DNA of 64,000 nucleotides from Gemmataceae bacterium (lineage in GTDB: Bacteria > Planctomycetota > Planctomycetia > Gemmatales > Gemmataceae). The position numbers and the translations under genes were made by a program. The first letter of the stretch is position 1. Each line of letters starts with the position of its first letter. The notes beneath the pieces were generated by a model. The model ran no database searches. It saw nothing but the letters and a program-made list of their open reading frames with translations, and was not told the DNA's origin. The DNA lies in the NCBI GenBank assembly GCA_009691845.1, contig SIAJ01000006.1, forward strand, positions 1 to 64,000, given 5' to 3'. Of the stretch, positions 26,760-36,114 are shown piece by piece.

Positions 26760-28823
26760 ATGCCCGGCATGGGCCTGGAAACCTCGCTCGTCGAGGCGAC
26801 CTATCAACTAATGTTGCTGCTGATCATCCTCGTCATCTGCGCGGTGTTTGCCGGGATCCTCACGCTTCCCATCTTCTACGGCGCACTGGGTTACAAGGTT
26901 ATTTGGTTCTGGGCGGCAGACTCGTCCGGCAACCGCGGCTTCTCAAAAATTCTCTCCTCGTTTTGCCGGGTGTTTCCGCCGGCCTTCAGCATCTTTGCGA
27001 CGCTTGTGAGCCTCGGGTACTTCGGGGCCTTCGACTGGCCAGGTCGCCTCGTGGGAACGGTGAAGGGCTACAAACCTGGGCCGACGCAGTCTGCCGTGAA
27101 GGAGATCTTCGACGGCTTCACTCGCCGGATTGGCGAGAAGGCCGCACCGAGTCTTACGCAAGACGTGCAAATCGATTGGGCTCGTTGCCCCGACAAGGCG
27201 CAGGAACTTGTGGACTTGTGGGACGAGGAGCAAGCTCCGCCACCCGATCCGTTCAAGGCCATCTTTCCCGCTTATCAAAATCCGCCGCTGGAGCCGACGG
27301 GGCCGCCACCGGTGCCGACGGCCGTGATTGCGAAAGTGGCGGAGTACATCGCGGCCGCCCAAAATGGCTCGCTGTACGAAGGCGCCAACAGATCCACGGT
27401 CGACAAAAGCGTCCTTCGAGCCGCCGACAACTACTTCGACCGTGCAGGCAAGGAAAGCAAGGCGGCCAAGGAGAAGCAAATCTCCGCGATCCGGGCGATC
27501 ATTCTGTATGTGTTTCTGATCCTCGGTCCGATTCCGCTGATGGTTTTCATTACCGCTTTCTTGCTGGGAAGGCGGGGTGTAGTGCTCGGCATGCGGAACA
27601 TCATCCGGGCATTATTGCGAACTTCGCTCACTTACCTTGCCGTCTTCGTGTTGGTGTTCGTGCTCTGTTGCATCTGGTCGATTCTGTCATTCATCGGCGC
27701 GATAACCAAGCAGAACGATTCGAACCTGAAGGGGATCGTGACCGAAAAGCATCAAATCCCGAGCCAGATGAAGCCAAGCCATTTGAGTACCGTGAAAGCT
27801 CTGATTGCCGAACTTCCGCCGGGCGAACGCCCCGAAAATATCGAAGACAACATCATGACCTGGGCCTTCGTGGGTGGATCGCTTGACCCGGCCAAGCGAA
27901 CGCCGCAGAACTCGATTTTCTTCTTCGCGACGGAGCCGGAAAAACTCACGAAGATGATGCCCGGCCTGGAGGATCTGAACGGCGAGGAGCGATCCCAAAT
28001 TGATCGGGCCGTCGTGGAAATGGCCAAGAATAAAACGGCCGTGGTCATCGGTGCGGAACGCCTGCGGCAGATGGGCAAACGCATTGGCGATCACTTCAAA
28101 ATGACGAGCATGAACTACAAGAACCTGGTTTTCGATTTTGTAATCGTCGCGGAGTTTCCGCTCGGTTCCCGCTGGGACACGAGTGCGGTCATGAATCGCA
28201 AGTACCTGGAAGATGAACTCGATGCGTATGCCGGGCGAACGGGATCGCCGCATCCGCTTTCTGAGAAATGCATGAATCTTATCTGGGTGCGGCTGCCGAA
28301 TCCCAAGGCATTTGAGACCTTGCAGGCGAAGATTAACGATCCAGGCAAGTTTTCGCCGGCCGTCAAGATGGAGATCGAATCGTCGGCCTACGCGAACTTT
28401 CTCTCGCCTTACAAGACGCTGTTCTGGTTCATGAAGTACCCATTGAGCATTGGCCTGCTGGCGATTACCACGCTGGTCGCATCGCTGGTGATCGGCATCG
28501 GTGTGCGCGAACGCAAGACGGAGATTGCCGTGCTCAAAGTTCTCGGCTTCCGGCCGTGGATGGTGCTGGGCCTGGTGCTTGGCGAGGCATTGCTCGTGGG
28601 GATGTTGAGCGGCTTCATGGCCACGGCGACGGCGTACTCGGTCGTGAATGCGCTCGGCGGCATCTCGATGGGCATTGCTTTTTTCAATCGGTTTTATGTC
28701 CCCGACGACGCCCTGTGGTGGGGCCCGGTCGTTGGCGGAACGTCGGCATTGATCGGTTCGATTTTGCCTTCGATCAGTGCGTACAGCATCAAGGCCTCGC
28801 AAGTTTTTAGTCGAGTAACGTAA
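26760..28823 (+). CDS. FtsX-family ABC transporter permease (687 aa)
   Basis: A MacB/FtsX-type permease. The start at 26760 follows GGAG and gives 687 aa. Unlike the usual four-helix layout, it begins with an extra hydrophobic block (helices near residues 14-38 and 70-95), then a cytoplasm-like charged linker, then helices near 245-268 and 285-310, a large outer domain (about 320-565), and the three C-terminal helices of the FtsX domain with ERKTEIAVLKVLGFRPWMVL (about 585-600). It shares the operon with the ATPase and a related second permease. The extra N-terminal part is the unusual feature. Confidence 0.87.
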   Translation: MPGMGLETSLVEATYQLMLLLIILVICAVFAGILTLPIFYGALGYKVIWFWAADSSGNRGFSKILSSFCRVFPPAFSIFATLVSLGYFGAFDWPGRLVGTVKGYKPGPTQSAVKEIFDGFTRRIGEKAAPSLTQDVQIDWARCPDKAQELVDLWDEEQAPPPDPFKAIFPAYQNPPLEPTGPPPVPTAVIAKVAEYIAAAQNGSLYEGANRSTVDKSVLRAADNYFDRAGKESKAAKEKQISAIRAIILYVFLILGPIPLMVFITAFLLGRRGVVLGMRNIIRALLRTSLTYLAVFVLVFVLCCIWSILSFIGAITKQNDSNLKGIVTEKHQIPSQMKPSHLSTVKALIAELPPGERPENIEDNIMTWAFVGGSLDPAKRTPQNSIFFFATEPEKLTKMMPGLEDLNGEERSQIDRAVVEMAKNKTAVVIGAERLRQMGKRIGDHFKMTSMNYKNLVFDFVIVAEFPLGSRWDTSAVMNRKYLEDELDAYAGRTGSPHPLSEKCMNLIWVRLPNPKAFETLQAKINDPGKFSPAVKMEIESSAYANFLSPYKTLFWFMKYPLSIGLLAITTLVASLVIGIGVRERKTEIAVLKVLGFRPWMVLGLVLGEALLVGMLSGFMATATAYSVVNALGGISMGIAFFNRFYVPDDALWWGPVVGGTSALIGSILPSISAYSIKASQVFSRVT

Positions 28824-28826
28824 GTC

Positions 28827-28881
28827 CCCTCACGGTCGCTTCGGGCTCTAAATTTTGGGGAGCCCGAAGCGTCAGCGAGGG
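28827..28881. repeat. Inverted repeat between the two permease genes
   Basis: Two 21-nt arms (28827-28847 and 28861-28881) are complementary except at three central positions; the strongest part is CGCTTCGGGCT. The element lies between two co-directional permease genes, like the C-rich hairpin upstream in the same operon. Confidence 0.55.
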
Positions 28882-28909
28882 AGTGCAGAATTCAATCCGC
28901 GAGAATTTC

Positions 28910-31114
28910 ATGCCGACCGAACTGCAACACCAAACGCCGCCGCCGGAAAGTGGACTTTCGTTCGCGTTCAACACCGACCGCATCCTCGAAGTTGTTGCCG
29001 CCGTTCCGCAGATCGTCATCGGGTTGTTGCCACGAACGTGTCATCGGCTGCTCCTTCGCGTCATCGGCAAACAAAACGATGAAGCACGTGGGGCCGAGGT
29101 TTTCGCTCGTTCGGTGGTCGCGATGGCCCTTGCCCTCGCCATTTTCTTCGGCCTATTTCTGGGCGCGATCCTGATCCTGGCGGCTTGGGCGTGGACGTTC
29201 CCGTCGCTCGTTCGTGGGCTTGCGTCCGTCGGCATCATCGGTACGGATTCCGGCTGGCTCAACCTGATACCCGTTGCATCCATGGTCCAGGCGATGTACG
29301 CATCGATTCTGGTTTATGCGACCGGCTTGTTCGTGAAGGCACCTTACCAGCAGTTCGGCCGGCCGTTTGCCACGCTGCGAGGCATCTTGTGGCTGCGGGA
29401 AGTGATTGCACGAATCACCGGGCTTTTGTGTTTGCTCGGCTTCGGCTTGCTGCCGCTTTCGACGCTCTTGATGTTCTTGCCGATCGTGATGCCCGAGGAG
29501 GCCGTGCTCGCCGATACGGTGACGCCCGCCCGCACGGCCTGGCAGCGATTCCTACGTCGACTCCATGCATTTTTGATCGGCGCAACTATGCTCGTCGCGA
29601 TTCTCACATTCGCAACGCAAATCGTTTCTTGGATGGGCCTGAAAAGTTCGACTTACGGCGGCATGACGCGAACGATTCTCGGCGAATCAATCTCCAGTCG
29701 GCTACCGCAAGCTCTCGTCGATGGTTGGCCGTTCGTGATGTTGCTCATGTATGCGACGGATTTTCTGCTGCTTTTCGGCATCGGCAAGGTCCCGCTCTCG
29801 TACAACTTTCGCAACCTGCGTGTGCGTTGGATCACCACGCTGATGACCTGCATCGCATTCACGGTCGTGGTGTTCCTGCTGATCCTCATGTCGGCCTTCG
29901 TGGATAGTGTCAATCGCCTGACATCCAACTCGGGCATTCCGGGCAATGTGTTCGTCCTCTCGGAAGGTTCAACGGACGAGTTGTTCAGCACGCTCGGCTA
30001 TGGCGACACCGGTAAGCTGGAACTGGAAGTTGCCACGACCGATCAGGAAGGCCGGCCATTGAAGCAGATAATTGCCGTGAAATCCAGTCCGGGCAAGGGA
30101 GGCCAACCGCCGGTACGCTGGTGCTCCAAAGAGACGTACTTCGTTATCAATCAGGAAATTGCCAAGCCGACCGGGGATGGCCCTGCTCGCCGTTTCGTGC
30201 AACTTCGTGGCCTGGACGATGGCGAGATCGGCGGCAAGGTCCACGACATCACGCTGGCGAAAGGCGAATGGTTCGGCCGTGAAGGGGCCATCAGCATTGC
30301 CGGCGGTGTCACGGCCGTGCCGTGCGTGTTGGGTGAAGGGGCCGCGTCCGCTTTCGGGGCCGATTATGGCCGCAAGCAACTCGACATCGGCGACGTGTTC
30401 AAAATCGGCGATCTCGATATGGTCGTCGTCGGCATCATGAAATCGGCCGGCCGCACCTTCGATTCGGAAACCTGGGCCACCAATGCCCGCGTTTCGAAGG
30501 CATTCGGCAAACAGGCGTTCACCACCATCGTGCTCCGCGTGGCCGACGAGAATCCTGAGACCAGCCAGCGGTCCGCGGACTTCATGGCCTTCCATCTCAC
30601 CAAGAATTTCACCAACCCACGAGTGCGTGCCGTTCCGGAGACTCGGTACTACGAAGACTTGGCCAAGTCGAACTCGCAACTCATGTTCATGGTGACCGTC
30701 GTTGCGATCATCATGGCTCTCGGCGGCACCATCGGCGTGATGCTCGTGATGTTCGCGGCCATCGCTCAGCGCATTAAAGATATCGGCGTCATGCGCGTGG
30801 TTGGCTACAAACGCTGGCAGATTCTGGTGTCCTTCATGCTGGAATCGCTGGCAATCGCCCTCATCGGCGGGCTACTGGGTGTATTTTTGATCCTGTTCGT
30901 GGATGGCGTGGCAACCGCTTATCAGGGCGGCTTGACGATCACGAGCAACGTGAGTTCCGGTCAGGGAGGCGGCAAAACCGTCGTAACGAAACTCTCGTTC
31001 GGCCTCGACGGATTCGCGGGCGGCATGTTGTTCACGCTCGTCATGGGCCGGCTGGGTGGATTGTTGCCCAGCGTCGGGGCGATGCGTCTGGGAATTTTGG
31101 AATCGTTGCGGTAA
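28910..31114 (+). CDS. FtsX-family ABC transporter permease (734 aa)
   Basis: The second permease of the exporter. The start at 28910 is preferred; a GTG at 28883 would overlap the inverted repeat. An N-terminal block has several helices (about residues 65-100, 125-145, 175-205, 230-255), the next two flank the start of the outer domain (about 285-340), and a large periplasmic domain follows (about 345-585). The three C-terminal FtsX helices include DIGVMRVVGYKRWQIL (about 630-645). A glycine-rich segment (SSGQGGGK) lies near residue 685. It shares only the FtsX part with its partner, so the two probably form a heterodimer on one ATPase homodimer. Confidence 0.87.
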   Translation: MPTELQHQTPPPESGLSFAFNTDRILEVVAAVPQIVIGLLPRTCHRLLLRVIGKQNDEARGAEVFARSVVAMALALAIFFGLFLGAILILAAWAWTFPSLVRGLASVGIIGTDSGWLNLIPVASMVQAMYASILVYATGLFVKAPYQQFGRPFATLRGILWLREVIARITGLLCLLGFGLLPLSTLLMFLPIVMPEEAVLADTVTPARTAWQRFLRRLHAFLIGATMLVAILTFATQIVSWMGLKSSTYGGMTRTILGESISSRLPQALVDGWPFVMLLMYATDFLLLFGIGKVPLSYNFRNLRVRWITTLMTCIAFTVVVFLLILMSAFVDSVNRLTSNSGIPGNVFVLSEGSTDELFSTLGYGDTGKLELEVATTDQEGRPLKQIIAVKSSPGKGGQPPVRWCSKETYFVINQEIAKPTGDGPARRFVQLRGLDDGEIGGKVHDITLAKGEWFGREGAISIAGGVTAVPCVLGEGAASAFGADYGRKQLDIGDVFKIGDLDMVVVGIMKSAGRTFDSETWATNARVSKAFGKQAFTTIVLRVADENPETSQRSADFMAFHLTKNFTNPRVRAVPETRYYEDLAKSNSQLMFMVTVVAIIMALGGTIGVMLVMFAAIAQRIKDIGVMRVVGYKRWQILVSFMLESLAIALIGGLLGVFLILFVDGVATAYQGGLTITSNVSSGQGGGKTVVTKLSFGLDGFAGGMLFTLVMGRLGGLLPSVGAMRLGILESLR

Positions 31115-31900
31115 TAATCATCCCCGTTTCGCGTTCGAGCCAGCGGTTCGAATGGGGATTGCGAATCGAGCACGACATTGTGGAAAGCATCATCGCTTCC
31201 AAGGCTGCGGCGTTCTCGCTCGAAGCGGCGACAGCGTTGCTGAAGCTTTAGTTTCGTCCGCGTGAAGCAAATCGCATCGCGGCCTCTTGCGAAAAAATAA
31301 CGCCGGTACGATTGATGCCGCGTGACGGATCACGCTTGAGAAATAATGGATCCTGGCTCGCACTTACGGGCTTGGGAGATTCCCGAGTTGGAAGTTCGTC
31401 GTGCGGGCGAACCGACTGCACGGTGCGATGACACGTCCCGGCCGGTTCTGGAGCGGTGAAGTCGAAACCCCACAGTTGGCATGTCGTATCGAAGATGGGC
31501 CATCCGGGGGCTTGCTATCCGGTACGGCGCAGGGTACGATGCTGGTGACCCCTGCAGTGTACGTGCTTGGGCCGCGTTATTTGCGGCGAACCAATGAAAA
31601 CCCGTTGGGGGCCGAATTAGCCGATTGGTGCTGCATGCCCACCGCCCTTCTTCGCGAAGGGGCCGCTGTGGTGATCCAAATATCCAGCCGGCAGGCTCCC
31701 ACTTTAGTCACGGGTTCCCCAAAGTCGTCTCACACGGCACAGGTGGGGGTCATTTGTTCACATCCTGCGCGCTCGCTTGCGCACCCCAAATGCATACAGC
31801 TCATCATTTTATCATATTTAATTTCGTTGATACGATTTTTGGCAAGTCCGAAGAGACGCACTCTTCTGGATTTAGGGATTATCGCGATCAATTCGCGAAG
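31115..31900. other. Long region without a convincing gene
   Basis: About 790 bp carry no protein I would annotate. A coding-like tail (39 codons, 31132-31251, containing LRIEHDIVESIIASKAAAFS) follows the permease in another frame and may be the remnant of a lost gene. A 236-codon open frame (31401-32111) has no protein-like composition and was rejected. An AT-rich stretch lies around 31805-31850, unlike the flanking genes. Confidence 0.4.
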
Positions 31901-31907
31901 AAAGTTG

Positions 31908-31935
31908 TTGACAGCTGCAATTGCGAAGGTATCAT
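31908..31935 (+). promoter_or_regulatory. Sigma-70-like promoter for the metH leader RNA
   Basis: A perfect -35 box TTGACA (31908-31913) is followed after 16 nt by TATCAT (31930-31935), one mismatch from the -10 consensus. It is the best promoter match I found in the window and would start a transcript near 31942 that runs into the structured region before metH. Confidence 0.6.
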
Positions 31936-32135
31936 CTCGCGAAGATGGATCGCCTCACCCGTCAGAAGGTATCGAAATGGCTCCTTGCAAGATTGCCTGC
32001 GGGTTCGACCAGCCCAAAAGTTCAGCTTGCCAGTACGCTTTGTCATCAGCTCGGCATTCACTTGCAATGCTTGTCCTGGCCCGCACCCCGATGGTGTGGA
32101 GTATTCTGTAACCCTTACGAATTGATTGAAATTCT

Positions 32136-32411
32136 GAACCGGTCCTTGTGGCCGGCACCACCGCCCGCCCGTGCGGCCGACAAGGATGGTCTCGCGGTGG
32201 AAGGATCACGGACCAAAGGTCACTGGTGGCCGGGTCATCCGAGGAAAGGATGCCTCAGGCAATCGCCATTAAGTGCGTGGGTCGGGGAGGGCGAAAGCTG
32301 CCCCCTGCGATCCGGTTCACCGGACCTCTGGAGCCTCAAGTGTCAGGGAAGCCTTGAGCTGCCGTGGAGGCCCACACCGCCGAATTAGGATGTCGGCGGT
32401 GTGGGCCGTTT
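32136..32411 (+). ncRNA. Structured leader or small RNA upstream of metH
   Basis: The region folds into consecutive hairpins on the plus strand. A stem of 12 bp with one bulge (32143-32154 with 32174-32186) has a loop whose CCACCGC (32158-32164) can pair with GCGGTGG (32194-32200), a possible pseudoknot. CATCC/GGATG (loop GAGGAAA), TCCGG/CCGGA (loop TTCA) and CTCAAG/CTTGAG stems follow, and the segment ends in a strong terminator. It lies 105 nt before metH. I compared it by eye with cobalamin, SAM, SAH, glycine, RNase P, SRP and 6S patterns and found no convincing match. It may be a riboswitch-like attenuator or an independent RNA. Confidence 0.45.
32369..32411 (+). terminator. Strong intrinsic terminator upstream of metH
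   Basis: A perfect 14-bp GC-rich stem (GGCCCACACCGCCG at 32369-32382 with 32394-32407) has an 11-nt loop and is followed by GTTTTCTCGTTTT. It either ends the upstream small RNA or acts as the off-switch of a metH attenuator. Confidence 0.85.
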
Positions 32412-32455
32412 TCTCGTTTTCTCACCTCTGAGTTCGTTTCTCTCCCTGGTATGTG

Positions 32456-32510
32456 AACCATCGAACGCTTATTCATATCTGAATAGGTAATTGCCCGTTC
32501 GGAGATGGTT
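32456..32510 (+). promoter_or_regulatory. Hairpin holding the metH ribosome binding site
   Basis: AACCATCGAACG (32456-32467) pairs with CGTTCG (32496-32501) and ATGGTT (32505-32510), with a 3-nt GAG bulge. An inner ATTCA/TGAAT hairpin (32471-32484) sits in the loop. The only purine-rich site before the metH ATG, GGAG at 32501-32504, is part paired and part in the bulge, so the structure could limit ribosome access. Confidence 0.5.
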
Positions 32511-32515
32511 TCCTC

Positions 32516-35500
32516 ATGCCTGCGGATTTTCTTGGCCTACTAAGCGAACGTGTCCTCATTCTCGACGGCGCGATGGGCACCAGCATCCATCGCTACAACC
32601 CGACCGACGCCGACTGGGGCGGGGCCGCGCAGGTCAACAACTGCGACTACCTGGCCGTCAGCCGACCCGAGTGGATTTACGAGATTCATAAAGGGTTTCT
32701 GGAAGTCGGCTGCGACGCAATCGAGACCAACACCTTCAATGGCTCGAAGATCGTGCTGGGCGAATTTGGCCTCGCCGATCGGGTTGACGAGATCAACCGG
32801 CTGAACGTGCGCATCGCACGCCGCGCCGTCAAGGAGTTTAGCACGCCGAGCCGGCCGCGCTTCGTAGTGGGCTCCATCGGGCCGGGCACCAAGATGCCCT
32901 CGGTCGAGAACGCCTCCATCTACGCCCACTTCGACGTGTTGGCTGACTCGTACCGACCACAAATCGTTGCCCTCCTCGAAGAGGGCATCGACGCACTGCT
33001 CATCGAAACGTGTTTCGACATCCTGCAAGCGAAATGTGTGGCCATCACCGCCATTGAGGTCATGAAGCAGAAGGGGATTCGCGTTCCGCTGATGGTGCAG
33101 ATCACCCTGGACGACCGGACCAGGGGCGAGACCTTGCTGCCGGGCACGGAAATCCCGTCGGCAGTGACGACCTTGCTCGCGATTCCAGAAATCGATGTGG
33201 TTGGCTTGAATTGCTCGGTCGGCCCGGACTTGATGATGTCTGCGGAAAGGACGCTGAGTACGTCGTGCGATCGGTTCCTGAGCGTCTTGCCAAATGCGGG
33301 GCTGCCACAGAAACGCGGCGACGAGACCTACTTTCCGCTCCAACCGAGTGAACTCGCGGATTGGCTCGAACGATTCGTCAACGAGTTTGGCGTAAACATC
33401 GTCGGCGGGTGTTGCGGTACGACTTTCGAGCATCTGAAAGCGGTTGTGGATCGCGTGGGCGGTAAGAAACCCGTTCCGCGTTCGCCCAAGTACGTGCCGG
33501 CCGTTTCCAGCTTGTTCGCCGCGATGGAACTGAACCAGATCCCGCGCCCTCTGATTATCGGAGAACGCACCAACACCAACGGCTCGCGGAAATTCAAGCA
33601 GCTTCTCGAAAAGGAAGATTGGCATGGCCTGGTCGAAATGGGCCAGGAGCAGGAGCGTGAAGGGGCTCACATCATCGACGTTTGTACTGCTTTCGTCGGC
33701 CGCGATGAAGTCCGCGACATGAAGGAGGTCATGAGGCGATTCAACGCCGTCATCACCAGACCGCTCATGATCGACTCGACCGAAGTCAACGTCATCGAAG
33801 AATCGCTCAAGCTTGTCAGCGGCAAGCCGATTATCAACTCGGTCAACCTGGAAGATGGCCGCGAGAAGTTCGACAAGATCGTCGGCCTGGCTCGCAAATA
33901 CGGAGCGGCCCTCGTGTGCGGCTGTATCGACGAACGCGGTATGGCCCGCACGGCGCAGACAAAGTTTGAGGTCGCGTCCCGCATTTACGAGATTTGCACG
34001 AAGGAATACGGACTGCCTCCTTCGGACTTGCTGTTCGACCCGCTGGTGCTGCCTGTCAGCACCGGCCAGGAAGAAGAACGCCGTAATGGCTTGGAAACGC
34101 TCGAAGGCATTCGCCGAATCAAGGAATTGCCTGGGGCGCTCACCACGGTCGGACTCTCGAACGTGAGCTTCGGGCTCAGTCCGTATTGCCGGCAGGTCGT
34201 GAACAGCGTGTTCCTGCATTACGGCATTGAGTACGGGCTCGATTCGGCGATTCTTCATGCCGCCAAGATTATTCCTCTCGCTCAAATTGATGAAACGGGA
34301 CGAGAACTCGCTCGCAGGTTGCTGTTCGTCGAGTACGACCAGGGCGATCCGTTGCAGATGCTCATCGAGCATTACGGCGACAAGAAAGTTGCTTCCAAAA
34401 AGGGCCAGAGTCTCGGCGAGACCGTCGAGGATCGACTCAAGCAAGCGATCATCCAGGGGCGCCGCGAGAGTTTGATTGCCGACCTCGATCTGGCCCGCCA
34501 GCAATATCCGCCGCTCGACGTCATCAACAAGATTCTGCTCGGCGGCATGAAAGTCGTCGGCGAACTGTTTGGTAGTGGGCAGATGCAGCTTCCGTTCGTG
34601 CTGCAATCGGCTGAGGTGATGAAGGCCTCCGTGGCGTATCTCGAACAGTTCATGGAGAAGGTGGCCGGTTCCGAGAAGGGGAAGATCATTCTCGCCACGG
34701 TGAAGGGGGACGTTCACGACATTGGCAAGAATCTCGTGGACATTATTCTCTCCAATAACGGCTACAAAGTTTTCAACCTCGGCATCAAGCAGCCGATCGA
34801 TGCCATGATCCGGGCCTTCGAGGAACACGATGCCGACGCGATCGGCATGAGCGGCCTGCTCGTGAAATCGACCGTGGTCATGAAAGAGGATCTGATCACA
34901 CTGAACGAACGCGGCATGGATCCGCCAGTCATTCTGGGCGGGGCGGCACTCACGCGCCGCTACGTGGAGCAGGATTTGACCGCCCTCTATCGTGGGAGCT
35001 TGTTCTATGGCGAGGATGCGTTTGGCGGTTTGCACATCATGGATCGGCTGATGCAGGATAAGAAATTGCGTTCATCGGGCAGTCGCGGCATGGCCGGTCT
35101 GGCCGAGAAACGCACACCCGCGCGCAAGATCGTTGAGCCTGTTGCCGAGGTCGCGGTCTGCTGTCCGGTTCACGCGCCGGCGATGCGAATGCTGCCCAGT
35201 CGTTCCCCGACTTTGAAACCCTCGCCGAACATTCCTAACGCACCCTTTCTTGGGAGCCGGGTTGCGACGGATTTTCGCGTCGAAGAACTCTTCAAGTACC
35301 TGAACGAACGAACCTTGTTCAGCACGCAATGGCAGTTCCGCAAGAACAACGTCGTACCGGCCGAGTACGAACGCCAGATGCGCGAGGTGGCTTACCCTGC
35401 CCTCGAACGGCTCAAGGAATTGTGCCTGAAAGAAAACGTCCTTCGGCCAGCCGTGGTGTATGGGTTCTTTCCGTGTGCGAGCGACGGGGACGATCTTGTG

Positions 35501-36049
35501 ATCTTTCAGGAAGACCGCGTGACGGAGCGTTTGCGATTCACCTTCCCACGCCAGGATCACGGCGATTTCCTGTGCCTGAGCGATTACTTCGAACGGGGCA
35601 CTGGCCGGGCAACCGACGTGGTTGCGTTCAGTGCCGTGACCATGGGCAGCGAAGTCAGCCGACTGGCGAAGGAATGGTTCGAGGGCAATCGTTACCAGGA
35701 TTACTTGTATCTGCATGGCCTGGGCGTCGAGTCGGCGGAGGCTCTCGCGGAATTGTTTCACAAGCGAATGCGGGCAGAATGGGGCATCGGCGGAGAGGAT
35801 TCGCCGGTGATCCAGAAGCTGTTCAAGAAGCACTATCGTGGTTGCAGATATGCGTTCGGCTATCCCGCGTGCCCGAGTCTGGAAGATCAGGTGAAGCTCT
35901 TTGAATTGCTCGAACCCGAGCGGATCGGCTTGGCCCTGAGCGAGCAGTTCCAACTTGAACCGGAACAATCGACAACGGCCCTGGTGGTTCATCACCCAGA
36001 CGCGCGATACTTCAACGTGACCCGCACCGCCGGCTGCGACGTAGCCTAA
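32516..36049 (+). CDS. metH: Cobalamin-dependent methionine synthase
   Basis: A 1177-aa MetH, which transfers a methyl group from methyltetrahydrofolate to homocysteine by way of methylcobalamin. The homocysteine domain (about residues 1-310) has the zinc cysteines in GLNCSVGPD and GGCCGTT. The pterin-binding domain (about 345-610) has RTNTNGSRKFKQLL. The cap and B12 domains (about 630-880) have DVHDIG at 732-737 with H734 as cobalt ligand. The C-terminal activation domain (about 920-1177) has the SAM-binding region near RAEWGI. Length and order are normal. It is preceded by a structured leader and a hairpin over its ribosome site, so control by cobalamin, SAM or methionine status is plausible but unproven. 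Confidence 0.97.
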   Translation: MPADFLGLLSERVLILDGAMGTSIHRYNPTDADWGGAAQVNNCDYLAVSRPEWIYEIHKGFLEVGCDAIETNTFNGSKIVLGEFGLADRVDEINRLNVRIARRAVKEFSTPSRPRFVVGSIGPGTKMPSVENASIYAHFDVLADSYRPQIVALLEEGIDALLIETCFDILQAKCVAITAIEVMKQKGIRVPLMVQITLDDRTRGETLLPGTEIPSAVTTLLAIPEIDVVGLNCSVGPDLMMSAERTLSTSCDRFLSVLPNAGLPQKRGDETYFPLQPSELADWLERFVNEFGVNIVGGCCGTTFEHLKAVVDRVGGKKPVPRSPKYVPAVSSLFAAMELNQIPRPLIIGERTNTNGSRKFKQLLEKEDWHGLVEMGQEQEREGAHIIDVCTAFVGRDEVRDMKEVMRRFNAVITRPLMIDSTEVNVIEESLKLVSGKPIINSVNLEDGREKFDKIVGLARKYGAALVCGCIDERGMARTAQTKFEVASRIYEICTKEYGLPPSDLLFDPLVLPVSTGQEEERRNGLETLEGIRRIKELPGALTTVGLSNVSFGLSPYCRQVVNSVFLHYGIEYGLDSAILHAAKIIPLAQIDETGRELARRLLFVEYDQGDPLQMLIEHYGDKKVASKKGQSLGETVEDRLKQAIIQGRRESLIADLDLARQQYPPLDVINKILLGGMKVVGELFGSGQMQLPFVLQSAEVMKASVAYLEQFMEKVAGSEKGKIILATVKGDVHDIGKNLVDIILSNNGYKVFNLGIKQPIDAMIRAFEEHDADAIGMSGLLVKSTVVMKEDLITLNERGMDPPVILGGAALTRRYVEQDLTALYRGSLFYGEDAFGGLHIMDRLMQDKKLRSSGSRGMAGLAEKRTPARKIVEPVAEVAVCCPVHAPAMRMLPSRSPTLKPSPNIPNAPFLGSRVATDFRVEELFKYLNERTLFSTQWQFRKNNVVPAEYERQMREVAYPALERLKELCLKENVLRPAVVYGFFPCASDGDDLVIFQEDRVTERLRFTFPRQDHGDFLCLSDYFERGTGRATDVVAFSAVTMGSEVSRLAKEWFEGNRYQDYLYLHGLGVESAEALAELFHKRMRAEWGIGGEDSPVIQKLFKKHYRGCRYAFGYPACPSLEDQVKLFELLEPERIGLALSEQFQLEPEQSTTALVVHHPDARYFNVTRTAGCDVA

Positions 36050-36114
36050 TCGAGTCAATTCAGCTACGAAAACACGGACGACTGGGTCCGCTCATTCATC
36101 GTCCATCATTTATT

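Noticed and set aside
31401..32111. 236-codon open frame upstream of metH
   Set aside because: Its translation is low in protein-like patterning, lacks a ribosome site, spans the promoter and AT-rich stretch, and has no recognised domain.
31945..32388. Open frame starting shortly after the promoter at 31908
   Set aside because: Its product is Trp/Pro/Cys-rich without domain features and runs through the hairpins and part of the terminator, so a structured RNA fits better.
32136..32411. Known riboswitch or housekeeping RNA (cobalamin, SAM, SAH, glycine, RNase P, SRP, 6S, tmRNA)
   Set aside because: Conserved cores were compared by eye: the AGGGAA and CACTG pieces are in the wrong order for cobalamin, and the RNase P and SRP core strings are absent. 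A covariance search would be decisive.
32540..35035. Open frame of 831 codons antisense to metH
   Set aside because: It lies fully within metH, whose domains and motifs are complete. The antisense composition is typical of the mirror of a high-GC gene, and it has no ribosome site.
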